Source: Trissonchulus latispiculum (lineage: Eukaryota > Nematoda > Enoplea > Enoplida > Ironidae). From it: 64,000 nucleotides of DNA. The stretch spans positions 1-64,000 of the forward strand of contig JASAND010030344.1 in the NCBI GenBank assembly GCA_030248195.1, in the 5' to 3' direction. The notes below the pieces were generated by a model, which did no database searches, was not told where the DNA came from, and worked only from the letters and a program-made list of their open reading frames with translations. This document shows positions 19,441-31,443 of this stretch, piece after piece (position 1 is the first letter of the stretch; the number at the start of each line of letters is the position of its first letter). Both the position numbers and the translations under genes were made by a program.

Positions 19441-20563
19441 TTATGACTATATTGCGCACAATGCTGTGCAGATTCCTAATTGAAGTCTAATAGAAAGTTC
19501 AAATGATGGTAACTCTAATACACAGTTTAAAGTGCAAATAGAGGGACCCCTGCAGTAATATAAAGAAACTGATTGTATTGTTTGAAATGCAATTTAATTA
19601 ATTAATTTGAGAATAAATGCCCCTTTGCAATTGGGACCTTAATCATTTCTAGTCTAATTTGTTTCTTAGGCCGAATGCCGAGTGCCGAGCATTCTTCTAA
19701 CGCTTTGAGTCAAATTTACAGAATGAAATAAATGAATGTCCACTGATTCAAATTAATGCTGTCATGCTCCATACTTTTCCTGTCCACTAATAAAAATAGG
19801 CTGCTAGCCGTCTGTCCTCTATCCACTAGTGAAAATAAGCTATTTACTAGCCGTCTGTCCACTAATGACCATTTGGGGCTTTTCAAGAGGAGGAAGGACA
19901 GATGGATAAACACGAGTATCAAAGGGGGATGGAAATGCAGAGGGCAGACAGTAATGAACAAGTTCTGAGAGAGGTTATGCCTCTAAGCTGATGTTTTGTG
20001 TCTCTGGCTGATGTCTGGGCTGGACTCATTTTGTTTGTGGTTTGAATCTGTGTGAGTACAGTGATTGATTCAGTGACAGTAAAGCAGTGCCGTCTCAATT
20101 AAAGATTATATGAAACATGGGATTTAACCTGATATTCTGTGACTCACCTGCTACGCCTCTTACACTCTGATTAATGTAAATCAGTTAAAAATATTTCTTT
20201 ATTTCTAATTTTTTTATAAAATCGTTTCCGTTATAGTAGTCAAGGCAAATTCAAAATTGGAAATGCCACGAGTTTTCATCATTGTTAAACTTATCTAATT
20301 AGTTCCTAGTTTGTCGAAAGAAATATTTTTAGTTAATTCTAGACTTATTAATGCTTCAAGTTTTTCCAGGTAAAGAGTTCCACTTTAAATGAAAAGGCAG
20401 TTGTGTTTGCAACATTACAATTTGTTTTCTTTATATATTCACTGCTGGGCCCTCTATTTGCGCTTTAAACTGTGTATTAAAGTTGACCATGATTTCACCC
20501 TTTCTGTTTAGACTTCAACATGGAAACTGCACAGCAGGATGCGCAATAAAGTGAAGTGGTCAT
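19441..20563. mobile_element. TIR element with arms of about 160 bp
   Basis: The left arm 19441-19600 (TTGCGCACAATGCTGTGCAG and TAATACACAGTTTAAAG) is inverted at 20395-20563 (CTGCACAGCAGGATGCGC and CTTTAAACTGTGTATTA). Arms are roughly 75-80% identical by eye, so the element is old. The roughly 800-bp interior has no recognisable protein. Confidence 0.65.
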
Positions 20564-20639
20564 CATAGTTAATAATAAACTGCTTAATATTTTCTGGTAA
20601 TTTTTAGTCCTACTTAGACACTTTCCCTTAGTTAAAAAT

Positions 20640-21250
20640 TAGCAAGTAGCAGCTTTTTCCGGCTACGCCTCAGCGTAGCCGGCTATTATACATTATTCTC
20701 TGAGTAAGCAGTTCCGCAATACAACATAAATTTTCGCTGGCGAAATGCTGATATGTGATGAGAATATAGGGGGTTTCAGAAACTGGTTTAACTAGTGTGT
20801 TAGACTTCTTTTCTCCCATCGTGGTAGAAAATAAGCTTCAAGAATTACACGTTTTCGGAAGTTGTTATGCAAATGAGCTTATGCTCTTCTCTAAAAATAC
20901 CAGTAGCAGGAAATTTATATGGGTAGAAAGATTGCACAAACAGTGGACTGATTTCTTGATACAGTGCATTTAAGCAATTGAAGATGCGGAAGTTATTTGG
21001 AACGCGAAAGTTGAACCAAATGTGTATAGGGCGCAGGTGCAAATCACTTCAATGCCAGGCAGAGCCAACTGTCCATGTCCAGCATTGGGGAGACAAAAGA
21101 CTTGGATTAATCTACACTACGACTGTAGTATAACCTATAAACATTATACTGCAATCAATACATCTGTCCTCTACCACCTCTAAACCGATCGCACGATACA
21201 TTTAAAACTCAGCTCATCAGAAAAAACCTTTTCTGCGTAGCCGGCACATA
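20640..21250 (+). mobile_element. Element with CCGGCTACGCC hairpin, copy 1
   Basis: A 24-bp hairpin, CCGGCTACGCCTCAGCGTAG plus CCGG (20659-20682), is followed 560 bp later by a half copy, CTGCGTAGCCGG (21234-21245). The same layout occurs inverted at 33170-33740. Sequence between the hairpin and half copy is recognisably related. A Helitron-like or TIR element is possible; ends are not defined. Confidence 0.5.
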
Positions 21251-21499
21251 ACTTTTCAAAAAGTTCAGCTCCAGACCTTCCAACAACACTTTTGCACACA
21301 ACTTCTGCTTGTTATTATTCCTGCTGGAGCAGGAATGTATAAAACTATGTATTTCTATGTTTAGCGTGTGTTCTCTCTATTGGGGCACATCGAAGCCCAA
21401 TCTTCAACACAGGGCTAGTATAGGCCACATTTTTGCGGAAGTTAAATTATGCAAATTAGATCAGCAACTATTTAAGCGACGAAATTTTTAGGTTCCTTG

Positions 21500-23070
21500 C
21501 AGTTGTCAACTGTCGGCAATCTAAGCGGTTGCGTATTTTTGAGTGCACTAGTGTACCTTGAGAGCTGCACAGTGGTAGAGATTTTTGAAGATGAGTGCTC
21601 AAGCTCATCTTCGAAGCTTCACTCGACGTACAAAATTACACCAAAATTAAGGTATATTTAACGTTCCTGAATTTTCCTGAATTAATCGCACAAAATTATC
21701 AACGCATGAGCTGAAGTCAAGCTCAACACCATCTATGGTCATTATAGACATGTCATATTGTATCGAATTGAAATAAAAACCAAGGTCCGTTGATGTCGGC
21801 TAAACAGGAATTTATTTCCCTATGAGTAAATATGTTGGCTGTTTAGATAATAACAGGCAGCGAAAACAGTGTACTCCAAATAAAAAGTGACCATATCCAA
21901 TGGAAATACTCCTTGTAACATTTGAAGGAGTTACAGGTAGAATTTATAAATGAATATAAATGGGCTGTAGTGACTACTGCATGAATAGAACGGCTCACTG
22001 GAAACCTAAAAAGCTTAAACTTTGCATTAGTATTCTTCAATTTTTGCTCATCTGCCGGTGATGGTTAACTGAGTTGAGTTGTGCTCTTCAGCTCAACTGT
22101 GAGTCAAGGAATGCTGGCACTACCTGGAAATAGTATCGTTATTGACTAATAAATTTATTGGAAGCATGTAGTGTATTGGTGACGATTTTTTAACACTTGA
22201 TACTGAAATTATTATAGGTCCACCAAGGAATATTGCCCCTTTTCGGGGCCACCTTTTTAGTTTTCGGTGAACCTATTGTCCTGTTAAAGATTTAAGCCAT
22301 TTTCACTTTAACAGGTTCCATATTCTAAAAGCTCTTCCACGCTAGAGATAGCACCCCTCTTGACTTGCATTCGATTCCATGCCATTGACAGTTTTCGAGA
22401 CGGGAAACTTTTGGTTTTAATCCTAAATCCATGTTGAATTAGTAGCTTTTAATATATAATATATATTGATCAAATGGTGTTTATTGACGACAATCACTCA
22501 TGTGCTGAAGATAAAAGGGAATCAGCTAAGCACCAAACACAATTTTGTTGGAAAACTGTATAATTGGGGTTGGGAAGTGAAGGAGCGAACACTTTAGGAG
22601 TGAGGACTCATCACATTTAATTGATACAAATGGTCTTTTTGTCTGAAAATATAGAAATTTGTAGCACCGTTAATGTCTACGTCATCAGTAAAATAAAAGT
22701 AGGCAACTGAAAACTAATTTGCATATTGTTTCAGTAACCAAAATCGGTGCATTTCATACTCAACTGGGGGAGTAACGGGAGAAAATTGCAAGAGAAGATA
22801 AAAGAACAAATATGCTGACCCCCTCTAAATGGTGAAAATGGTTTGAATTTTGAAATGTAGTTCTCCAAAACCTTCAAAACCTTCAGCTTTCAATCCTCTA
22901 ATCATGAGTACAAATTAAAATGTATAATGCATTGTTTCATACAACTTCCCTCCTAAACAAAACCATGCCAAATTACCGAGCACAGTGTTAAAGATAGGTG
23001 GCAAGAATTGTTGCGGCAAGATTTAGGTCTAAAGGAGGCTGAATCAATTACAAATATTCCACCGGCTTAG
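21500..23070. other. Gene-free stretch
   Basis: AT-rich sequence with only short frames. A small hairpin GAAGATGAG...CTCATCTTC lies near 21590-21612. Nothing else is supported. Confidence 0.35.
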
Positions 23071-23379
23071 TCTGACTTAGGCCACATCTAAATTTGGCCA
23101 CAAATTTGATTGGCTGAAATTAACACAGTCATTAACCAATCAAAATCTGTTGTATGTGTCTAGCAGACTCCGCGACTTGAACGTACGTGTAAGAGCATAA
23201 AATGACTTATAAAAGACGACAAATTTTGAATACTATAGAGGATTAGAAAATATGGACTTTTATAAACTGTACAGAATAGGTCAAAGATCAATGTTTTCAG
23301 ATAGACACAAAATTTAGATAAAAACACCCAGTTTCAGTCTAACTGGCTGAAGGTGTTAAGTTAAGTTAAGTCTGCTCCA

Positions 23380-25869
23380 ATGGATTTCACCTTGCTGCGG
23401 TGGTGCAGCTTGTGGTCATCAGAAGCTGGTGGCCCAACAAAATGGATCCAACTTTGGGCTGCCCCATTCAGAAGCCCGACCCCCCTCCTGGGTCCCTATT
23501 CCGGGACGGCCTGCCCTTGGTCTCATACCGCCGGGTTTTTCCTAGCTGGGCGAGGTAAGCCAGCCTACTTCGCCCAGCTCCTGCTTATGGCTGGCGACGT
23601 CGAACCGAACCCCGGGCCTCGATATCCATGTGCCACCTGCGGCCTGCCCGTGGGTAACAACTGCTACTCCATCCTGTGCGTCTCCTGCGGCAGCTGGGTG
23701 CACGGGGGAAAGTGTAGCGGAATTTCCCCTGGATCCTTCAGGAAAGGCCTGCCCAGTCAACTAATTGCAACCTACCTCTGCCCAACCTGTAACCCTCAGC
23801 CTGCCCAGTCCGTGCCACACCCACTAGTGCCCTCCCAGTCCAATTCTGCCCCCGCCAACACCCCTCCCATTCAGCGGGGCAGGGCCCGCCCTCCACGGAA
23901 GTCCCCTAAACAACGGGGTATCAAGGTCCTGCAGTGGAACGCAGGGGCTCTGTCACTTCCCAAACGAGCGTTCCTTCAGAAACTGTTAACTGACAATAAC
24001 ATCGACGTGGCTGCAGTGCAGGAAACCTGGCTGAGGCCCGGTGACCAGCTCCACTTCCCCGGCTACCACGAGGAACATAAGTACAGGACTCATGATCGGA
24101 GGAATGGCCGAGCCCCTGCTGTCGGAGGAGGTGTAGTTCTGCTTATCCGGAAAGGCTTGGACTATGTGAGGCGACCTGGTCCCCTGGTCGCGGCCAACGA
24201 CAACAATTCGGATGTGGTTGCGGTGGATTTGGACTACCGGAAGTCCCTGATCCCTATCAGCTGTGCGTATGTCCCACCGGTTGTCAGGACTGCCGCTGAT
24301 CAGAGAACGCAGCAGTTCAGCCCAGCCTACCTCCCGTCATCCTCCAGGACTGTAGTACTCGGCGATTTCAATGCTCATTCTCCGGCCTGGGATGACTACC
24401 AACCAACAAATGATATCGGCGAGGAGCTTGAAGACTGGATATTGACTCACAGCCTTCTGGTGGCCAACTCTACCGAATCGACCAAGGCCACATCCAAATC
24501 AGTCCCGGATATCTCCATCCTGGGCAGACACTGGGAAGGCAGACACGATTGGAAGCTGCTGCCTGACACTGTCTCCGACCACATGCCCATTCTCCTCCGC
24601 CTCCGTACCAATGGTCCCAGCCACCAATCCCCGCCACACCGCCCAGACTACAGGAAGGCGGACTGGGGCCGCTTCAGGCATGTCCTGGACGACCAGCTCT
24701 CCCTGAACCTGCGGAAGCTGATCGACTCTGGAGCCCCAATATGCACAGTTCGTTGGCTAAGGCAGTTCCTAGCAGACCGGAGGGCTTGTGTTAAAATCAA
24801 CTCATCCAAAAGCAAGCTGAAACCGCTTCAGCTTGGCGTGCCCCAAGGAAGCTGCTTGTCTCCACTGCTCTTCCTAGTCTTCATCAACGATATCGTGGAA
24901 GGCATGCCCAATGGAATACAAGCCTCTCTGTTTGCCGACGACTTGGCCCTATGGGCACAAGACACCAACACAGCAACTGCCGAGTCTAACCTCCAGTCAG
25001 CCCTCAACTCACTTCTCGAGTGGTCCCAGAAATGGCACATCAACGTGAACGTGGGCAAATGCGAGAGTATGATTTTCACCACCCACAACGCCGAAGCCAA
25101 CCGAAAGCTGAATCTGCGATATGGACCTGACCATATCCCTTGCAAGAGCTCTGTAACCTTCCTTGGAGTCACGTTTGATCGGCTGCTCAATTTTGGGCCC
25201 CATGTTGCGCATCTGAAGTCCAAATCAATGGCTAGAACCAAGATCCTGTCTGCCCTGGCTGGGAAGAGCTGGGGCCTTTCAAAGGAAGACCTCAGATCAG
25301 TCTACATCACATTCATCAGGTCTGCATTGGAATACTGTGCTGGTAGTTTGGGGGCCCATCGCAGCTCCAACCCACCTGCACACGGCAGAGAAAGTCCAAA
25401 ATCGGGCTTGCAGAATCATAACTGGCTGCTACAACTCTTTCCAGTGGAGGCACTCCAGCTGGAAGCTGGAGTGATGCCACTAAAGTCCCGTGTGCAGTTA
25501 CTGTCCACCAAGGCTTATGAGAAAAGCCTACGACTGCCGCCCACCAACCTGAGGCACTGTGCTGTAGCTGACCAGCCTGAGGTCAGACTTAGGACCCCTC
25601 AAAAGCCAACCGAACTGGAGAGTCGAAGTCAGTCGAACCGTCAACGGAACTTGCCTTCAACATGGCGTTCGAGAGCCTCTTTGCCTACTACCGCCATCAC
25701 CTCCTTGGGAACGCAGAACGACGGTGGAGACGGATTCCTCACTAGTGAAGTCCTGCCAGAAATCACTGCCGCCGGAAATAAGAAGAAGCCGGTGTGCAGA
25801 AGCTATCTCCAGCCTTCCCAGAGCCGATCTGGACATCTGGACGGACGGTTCAGCGGAGTCTGGAACTAG
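23380..25869 (+). pseudogene. Retrotransposon polyprotein: 2A, PHD, AP endonuclease, deleted RT
   Basis: An 829-codon frame. Residues 73-80 are DVEPNPGP, a complete 2A ribosome-skipping motif preceded by LLLMAG. Residues 84-137 form a C4HC3 PHD-type finger (C84, C87, C100, C103, H108, C112, C134, C137). Residues 181-410 are an endonuclease/exonuclease/phosphatase domain with WNAG (186-189), QETW (214-217), GDFNAH (328-333) and SDHMP (399-403). The reverse transcriptase follows with GVPQGS (486-491), LFADD (517-521) and GKCESM (559-564). Only about 40 residues separate the endonuclease from the RT palm, so the fingers region is missing (junction near residue 442). Between about 25350 and 25440 a different frame carries the RT thumb (HTAEKVQNRA), so two compensating shifts are likely. 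Not functional. Confidence 0.9.
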
Positions 25870-26527
25870 CAAAGGCGGAAGTGGCGTTCTCATCGTCGAT
25901 AACCGGAGAAGTAGGCGGAACCATCTGGCCTTCGCTGCTGGAAAAGTATGCTCCAGCTACAGGGCGGAAGTGAATGCCGTCCATCAAGGCCTCAGATGGC
26001 TCCAAAGGAATTACGCCACGGCTGACTGCAATCTGATTCGAATCTACACTGACTCACTGTCCCTGGTTGAACGCCTCTCCAACGGACTTCGCCTTCCGGC
26101 AACTGACCTGGAACAGAGACTTTGGCAGCAGCTGGAACTGTTCTCACGGGCCGAGATACAGATCCAGATAATGTGGGTGCCTAGCCACTGCGGCATTAGA
26201 GGTAATGAGAAAGCCGACAGGTTGGCTAGAAATGGAAGCAGAATGTCGCAAGACCTAGTCCCAATCGATCTCCCAACAGCCAACGCTGTCCTGAGGAGGA
26301 AAACGATTTCTGAGTGGCATAACGGAGTCAGCCATGACAGAACCAGGGCCATATTTGGCGACCGCGGTCCGGTCCCTGCCGACCGCGAAATGAGCATCCC
26401 CAAGGCCCATCGAACTCTACTCTCACAATTGCGAACTGGTAAATCCCTCCTCCTAGCTCAGTACAGGCATACTATAGATCCAGCTGGCTGTCCCTCCCCC
26501 CTATGCACCGATTGGCTCCAGATATGA
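25724..26527 (+). pseudogene. Retrotransposon RNase H domain, frameshifted
   Basis: A second frame overlaps the first and carries an RNase H domain with all four expected acidic residues: WTDGS (D41), YRAEVNAV (E82), IYTDSLSL (D110) and GNEKADRLA (D165), counted from the ATG at 25724. It also has the usual WVPSHCGI motif. It ends in CPSPLCTDW before a stop, cutting short the cysteine motif that normally follows. Immediately upstream, a third frame (AFESLFAYYRHH, near 25666) supplies the linker, so at least one further shift lies near 25740. Confidence 0.85.
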
Positions 26528-26974
26528 TGATGATGAAGGTGTTAAGTTTTCGAGGTATTGGGCATGCTATCAACACTTACACTTACATTTGAAGTTGAAG
26601 TCAACCGGGAATAAAATATTTGAGGTGCCAAAATAAGTATGCAATTTATGTTTTTATTAGAATTGTTGATTTTAATTTGACATTGAATGTGAAATTTGTA
26701 TTGAAACTTTGTTTTATGGTTTGTTAATTTTGCATATGTAAACGGTTTTAATAATTTCCATATCTGATATTTTGCGCCCACCTTTATGGAAGATAAGCTA
26801 TTACTAAATACCTGTTCAATTTCCTAGACAAATAAAATTTTGCATCAGCTACGGTATGACTTTTATCATACGCGTTTGAAAGGGTCGGAGTTTAGTGATT
26901 TGATTGACAGACTTAGTCTTCAGTTCAGCCAATAGCATTTTATGGTCCAGTTCAGATGTGGCCCAAGTCAGAAT

Positions 26975-27205
26975 AAACCATTTCCCCTCTAGGTAGAATA
27001 AAAACTACGCCAACGTTGAAATAATTTGTAGTTTTGTAAATATCTTATTTAACTTCTGCAGTTTATCTTTTTGAACCTCCTTTTGCACATACTGTGTTAA
27101 CACTTTTTGGATATGACGTCGGCATGCCCTAGTTTGTATTCCTAGCTAAGATACACAAAACAGCTGCACAATAAAAGCATTTAACATAAGGCTGAATTTA
27201 CTAAA
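26975..27205. other. Gene-free stretch
   Basis: AT-rich spacer with no feature that I can support. Confidence 0.35.
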
Positions 27206-27370
27206 AAGTACTGTATTTACTGGACGAATTTCAGTGAAAACGGTAGTTACGAGTAGTGGATAGGAATTTAAAAACACTTCTTACCAGTAAATACCGTATT
27301 TACTGAAAGCAGCCAGTAAATTCAGTATTTACGAAATACAGAAACTGATACGACGTATGTATCATGCTGA
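27206..27370 (+). mobile_element. CAGTATTTACTGG palindromic MITE, copy 1
   Basis: Contains AAGTACTGTATTTACTGGAC at the left and CCAGTAAATTCAGTATTTAC at the right, with a central TACCAGTAAATACCG. Copy 2 at 34898-35060 has the same order and orientation. The word CAGTAAATAC recurs within each copy. Confidence 0.65.
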
Positions 27371-29394
27371 AATGTATATATTTAGAATGATTGTCAATTG
27401 TAATCAGTCGAGGCAGTTTCCGCTATGCTAAAATCATATCACTGATACTTGTATATGTGCCATGACTGTTCTTATAATTTTATTGTATGATTGTAGTGGT
27501 GTATGTAATTTCCTAAAGTGCAGGGAAAGAGGAGGATGTATAAAACTAACAAGCCTTCAGGATTTCATTTAATTATTTATGATATAAGGATGAGTTAACC
27601 AAACGAACGTATATCCTCACAGCGTTTACATACAAAATATATTTCGTTAGATTCCGTCGTTCAATTTGCTATTTGCTGATACACTGAAGTTATACATTTG
27701 TATTTAGTAAAACAAACAGCTATCAGTACATAGGAAAGGTTCTCAAGAAAACGCCGCTTCGTTGGGGACATTAATTGGCTTTCAGCTTGAATTTCGGGGA
27801 AGTGGCAGTACTTTGATGGAAAGAAATAATTACTTTGTGCGAGTAGTTGTTATTCACTTAACTGTTAGCTTTAAAGCTTAGTAGCATTATATATGGAGTG
27901 TATTGTGTTAGTATTAGTGTAAGAATTACACTGTAAAAAAAATTGCATAACAGTTATCTATTTTTCTTAGATAGGGAATTTGTGACATCCCAACAAATTA
28001 GATAACTGTTATCTAATAATTTGGGATGGCAGCAAACAGTTAAAATTAGAGACTTGTTACCAATTTAACTTTAATAGCCTTTACCATGAATTCCAAGGTA
28101 ACTGTTATCCGTGAAAAATAGAGGGTCGTCACCTAAAATTAAAGGATGACTAATATTTGTTAGTTTTTTGTTCAATTTAGAATAATTGCGGAAAACAAAG
28201 CGAACATGCTCCCTGATACTGTGCCGCATAGAGGCACATCACAGACGATAGGAACCGGATAATGAGCTTCGACCTTTATCATTTAGATGTTTGGTCGAGA
28301 ATCATCCTGTTGGATACTAAAATATCCACAATATTCACTGACAGCCATCCAATCCAACGCTTTGGATATTGCAATCAAAATGTTGCTAGCTATCCGGCCA
28401 TTTGAATTGGACGGCTTCCAATAAAAAGGGATTTCAACCCTTCTTATTGGGTTTAGACCCTGCCATCGGTACCCCCAAAGGTACGTACTGGCCAAAAAAG
28501 ATTGCTTCCACTGCACTGTAAACAGAAGCAGTAGGAGCAAATATGTCAGAAAATATTGACATGAAACTTAAAAATTTGTTTGTTTCTCTCCTTTATATAG
28601 TGTTCGATGCGGTATCAGCGTATCGAGTACTTGCGTAACACACGTTACTGCACGAAGTGGCTGAGCTGGATGAAACTTGCTTCGCTGATGCAGCAAAATT
28701 TATGGGGTCAAACGTGCAGCTGACTGTGGCAGCGTCTGGATACTCAGATTGAAATGTTCATAACTTGCTCAATTTTGCGAGTTTTCCAGAGATCTATACA
28801 TCATTTTGAAGCTCATAATGAGCTGAACTGTTTTATGAAATCAAATCATGGAAAAAAATCAGCTCTATCAACCAGTTATTCTACATGTGCATATATACAT
28901 TTTAATATTTAAGTGGGTTGGGCTGCCACGGTCAAAAATTCTACCTGCAGCATTGAGGTCAAAGCGCGCCCAGTGATAGCCCTTAGAATTTTACGCAATC
29001 TATTAAAATTTCAGATGATTTCGGCCTGGAATAAAAAGGTTGTAGCTATTCAAAATTTTCACTTTCTGTTGAAAACGGGCCAAAACGGGAACTTTAAACT
29101 ATGGCAAACAAATAACAATCTAATGGGAGTTTGTGGTGAGAAGAGTCGTTTCTTAAAATTGAAAAAGCTATCGATTGATGCAGCTATTGTGCATATTAGT
29201 AAAGTTCGAAAAATGCTGCAAATTGCTAATATTCGGCTTTTCGGGATTGTCTCACAGAACTGATGCATACAAAACTTGCAAAATGTATTTTGAAGAAAGT
29301 TCGCGGACAAGTTTTGGATCTGTTTTGAGCTTCAAAATGAAATATATATACTTTAAGCGGTTTCGAGTTCAAACGAAAGATGTGACAATGAAAG

Positions 29395-29560
29395 GTTGAA
29401 ATCAGGATTGAAAATGTGAAGAAAAGTGTCCAGGGCGGGCATCGAACCACACAGCTTTGGTTCTTGATCAGAACGCTGTACCACTGAGCCACACCCTCGT
29501 CGTTAAGATTATTTTATTGCGCTGATTTTCAACCTTTCGGAGTTCACGCAAAACACTGAT
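29395..29560 (-). mobile_element. tRNA-derived SINE, family 2, second copy
   Basis: The minus strand of 29431-29500 has a tRNA-like head: GGTGTGGCTCAGTGGTACAG as A box and GTGGTTCGATGCCC as B box. Flanks AAAAGTGTCC (29423) and TTCAACCTTTCGGAGT (29528) match those of the copy at 15859-15990. The anticodon arm does not fold canonically, so not a functional tRNA. Confidence 0.65.
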
Positions 29561-29638
29561 ATTTAACAGGACCAAAATGTTTTGATCACAGGTGTTACTG
29601 TTTGCCTCGCATCAATGTTGCTTGCCATGTTGCCACTG

Positions 29639-30822
29639 TACTATAATACGACCAAAAAATGTGTGTACAAACTTCGACCGTTTATAGCAGATTAGCCTTT
29701 GGAGTAAACCCCAACAATGTATATATTTTTAGAATCCTCAGGAACTAGAGATTTCGAATATCCGGAAAATTCCGGAATTCCGGGTTTCATTCACGGAAAA
29801 TCTAAAATTTTTAGTTTTTAGCCAAATTTTTATCGCAATAAAAATTTTGTTTTCACGATCGAATAGAGCTGGTCCCGCTGCCGATTTTTGCTCTTACAAG
29901 TTTTTCACGAAAATGCAACCAGTTTCCGGAATTCCGGGTTTTCAAAATTTCCGGATTTTAAAAATTTTCTCCAATACCCACAAGATGGGTATCATTCGAA
30001 TTCTTATCGAGCAGAACAACTTTTGTAATAGAATGAACTCTTGAAAATGCACAAATTTCCCGGAATTCGAGAAAACAGGATTATCCGGGATTTTCCGGAT
30101 TTTAAAAATTTTCTCCAATACCATTATCATTCGAAAGCTCTTGATGAGCTGAACAAATCTTGTAATAGAAGCAACTCGCAGAAATCAGCCCAGTTCTCGG
30201 AATTCGCTAAAACCTTCTAAACTAGAGTGAAATCCGGAATTCGTGAATTTCGGGAATTTGGTACATTTTCAGCCATTGGTTCTATCACAAGATTTGTTCA
30301 GCTCATCAAGAGCTTTCAAATGATACCCATATTGTGGGGTATTGGAGAAAATTTTTAAAATCCGGAAAATCCCGGAAAATCCTGTTTTCTCGAATTCCGG
30401 GAAATGTGTGCATTTTCAAGAGTTCATTCTATTACAAAAGTTGTTCAGCTCGATAAGAGCTTTCAAAGGATACCCATCTTGTGGGTATTGGAGAAAATTT
30501 TTTAAATCCGGAATTTTGAAAACCCGGAATTCCGGAAACTGGGTGCATTTTCGTGAAAACCTTGTAAGAGCAAAAATATGCAGCGGGACCAGCACTATTC
30601 GATCGTGAAAACAAAATTTTGATTGCGATAAAAATTTGGCGAAAAACTAAAAATTTTAGATTTTCCGTGAATGAAACCCGGAATTCTGGAATTTTCCGTA
30701 TTTTCAAAATCTCTAGTTCCTGAAGATTCTAAAAATATATACATTGTTGGGGTTTACTCCAAAGGTTAATCTGCTGCAAACGGTCAAACTTTGTACACAC
30801 ATTTTTTGGTCGTACTATAGTT
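29639..30822. mobile_element. 1.2-kb palindromic element rich in CCGGAATTCCGG words
   Basis: Left end ACTATAATACGACCAAAAAA and right end TTTTTTGGTCGTACTATAGT are inverted repeats. The two halves mirror each other around about 30235. Each half has TTCCGGAATTCCGGGTTT words, GATCGAATAGAGCTGGTCCC or its complement, and two copies of the core TTGTTCAGCTC...GAGCTTTCAAATGATACC. A related half copy lies at 63110-63720, and an isolated end (GACCAAAAAATGTGCG) at 61010. No coding capacity. Confidence 0.8.
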
Positions 30823-30982
30823 CTAAATGCTAAATGTATGCTAAGTGTTGCTTCTTTCTCCAGCAATGACAGGTCTAAATTTGAAATTCTGGCAAAAATC
30901 GGCGTCTCCTTGCGCTAATTTTGATCAAATAAAAGTGGCAGACCTTGCCCCCTCTTTCCTACCATAGCTTTTGACCTTGAGG

Positions 30983-31433
30983 TAGTGATGTTTCAGGCAC
31001 TGAAACTGAAACTGAAACTAGGCTTCAAGTTGTACAGGTTTCAGTTTCAGTTTCAGTTTAGTTTCAGAAACTGAAACTTAAACTGAAACTATTTCGTGAG
31101 CAGACCTGAAACTGAAACTGAAACTATTGTAGGCGGCCGACTGAAACTGAAACTAGATTGGGTAAAGACCCGAAACTCGGACTGAAACTAGCTTTAGTAT
31201 TTTTTCAAGACATGAAAATTTGAAGGTTTAAAGCGGTTTAAATGCTCTGCAGCGAAGTATATATGATCATAAATTCCTGCATTAATTATGTCTCAAGGCT
31301 GGAATCTGCAGTTTTTCGAAAGAATTGAAATTGATACTGAAACTCCGACTAAAACTAAAACTGAAACTGAAACTATTTGGGAAGAGACTTGAAACTGAAA
31401 CTGAAACTAACATCGGTTACTAAAACAACACTA
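30983..31433. mobile_element. hAT-type MITE built from ACTGAA words
   Basis: Ends TAGTGATGTTTCAG and CTAAAACAACACTA are inverted. Flanks TGACCTTGAGG (30972-30982) and TGCCTTGAGG (31434-31443) are a target duplication with one indel. Most of the body is ACTGAAACTGAAACTGAAAC or its complement, changing orientation several times. A second member is at 39419-39566. Confidence 0.8.
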
Positions 31434-31443
31434 TGCCTTGAGG

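Larger units (their letters stand above)
23363..26533 (+). mobile_element. Non-LTR retrotransposon with 2A peptide, PHD finger, endonuclease, RT and RNase H
   Basis: The insertion is flanked by the 15-bp duplication TGAAGGTGTTAAGTT (23348-23362 and 26534-26548). The 3' end is a short ATG repeat (ATATGATGATGATG). The 5' leader before the first ATG is only 17 bp. GC content is clearly higher than in the flanking DNA. The combination of a 2A peptide, a Cys/His domain, an AP-type endonuclease and RNase H is known from Ingi-group and related non-LTR elements. Internal deletions and frameshifts make this copy defective, but intact flanking repeats imply a fairly recent insertion. Confidence 0.9.
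23071..26972. mobile_element. Old TIR element split by a retrotransposon
   Basis: TCTGACTTAGGCCACATCTA (23071) and its near complement ending at 26972 (AGATGTGGCCCAAGTCAGA) begin inverted arms that extend about 100 bp, including ATTGGCTGAA on each side. Without the 3.2-kb retrotransposon the element would be about 0.7 kb, a MITE-like size. Flanks show no clear target duplication. Confidence 0.6.

Noticed and set aside
28602..28752. Exon-like frame after CTCCTTTATATAG reading ETCFADAAKFMGSNVQLTV
   Set aside because: An in-frame TAA interrupts the upstream half and no donor or partner exon was found; too weak to list as a gene.
30120..30170. Possible hammerhead ribozyme (CGAAAGCTCTTGATGAGCTG)
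   Set aside because: GATGAG and GAAA are present but in the wrong order, with no CUGAUGA core or cleavage triplet in position.
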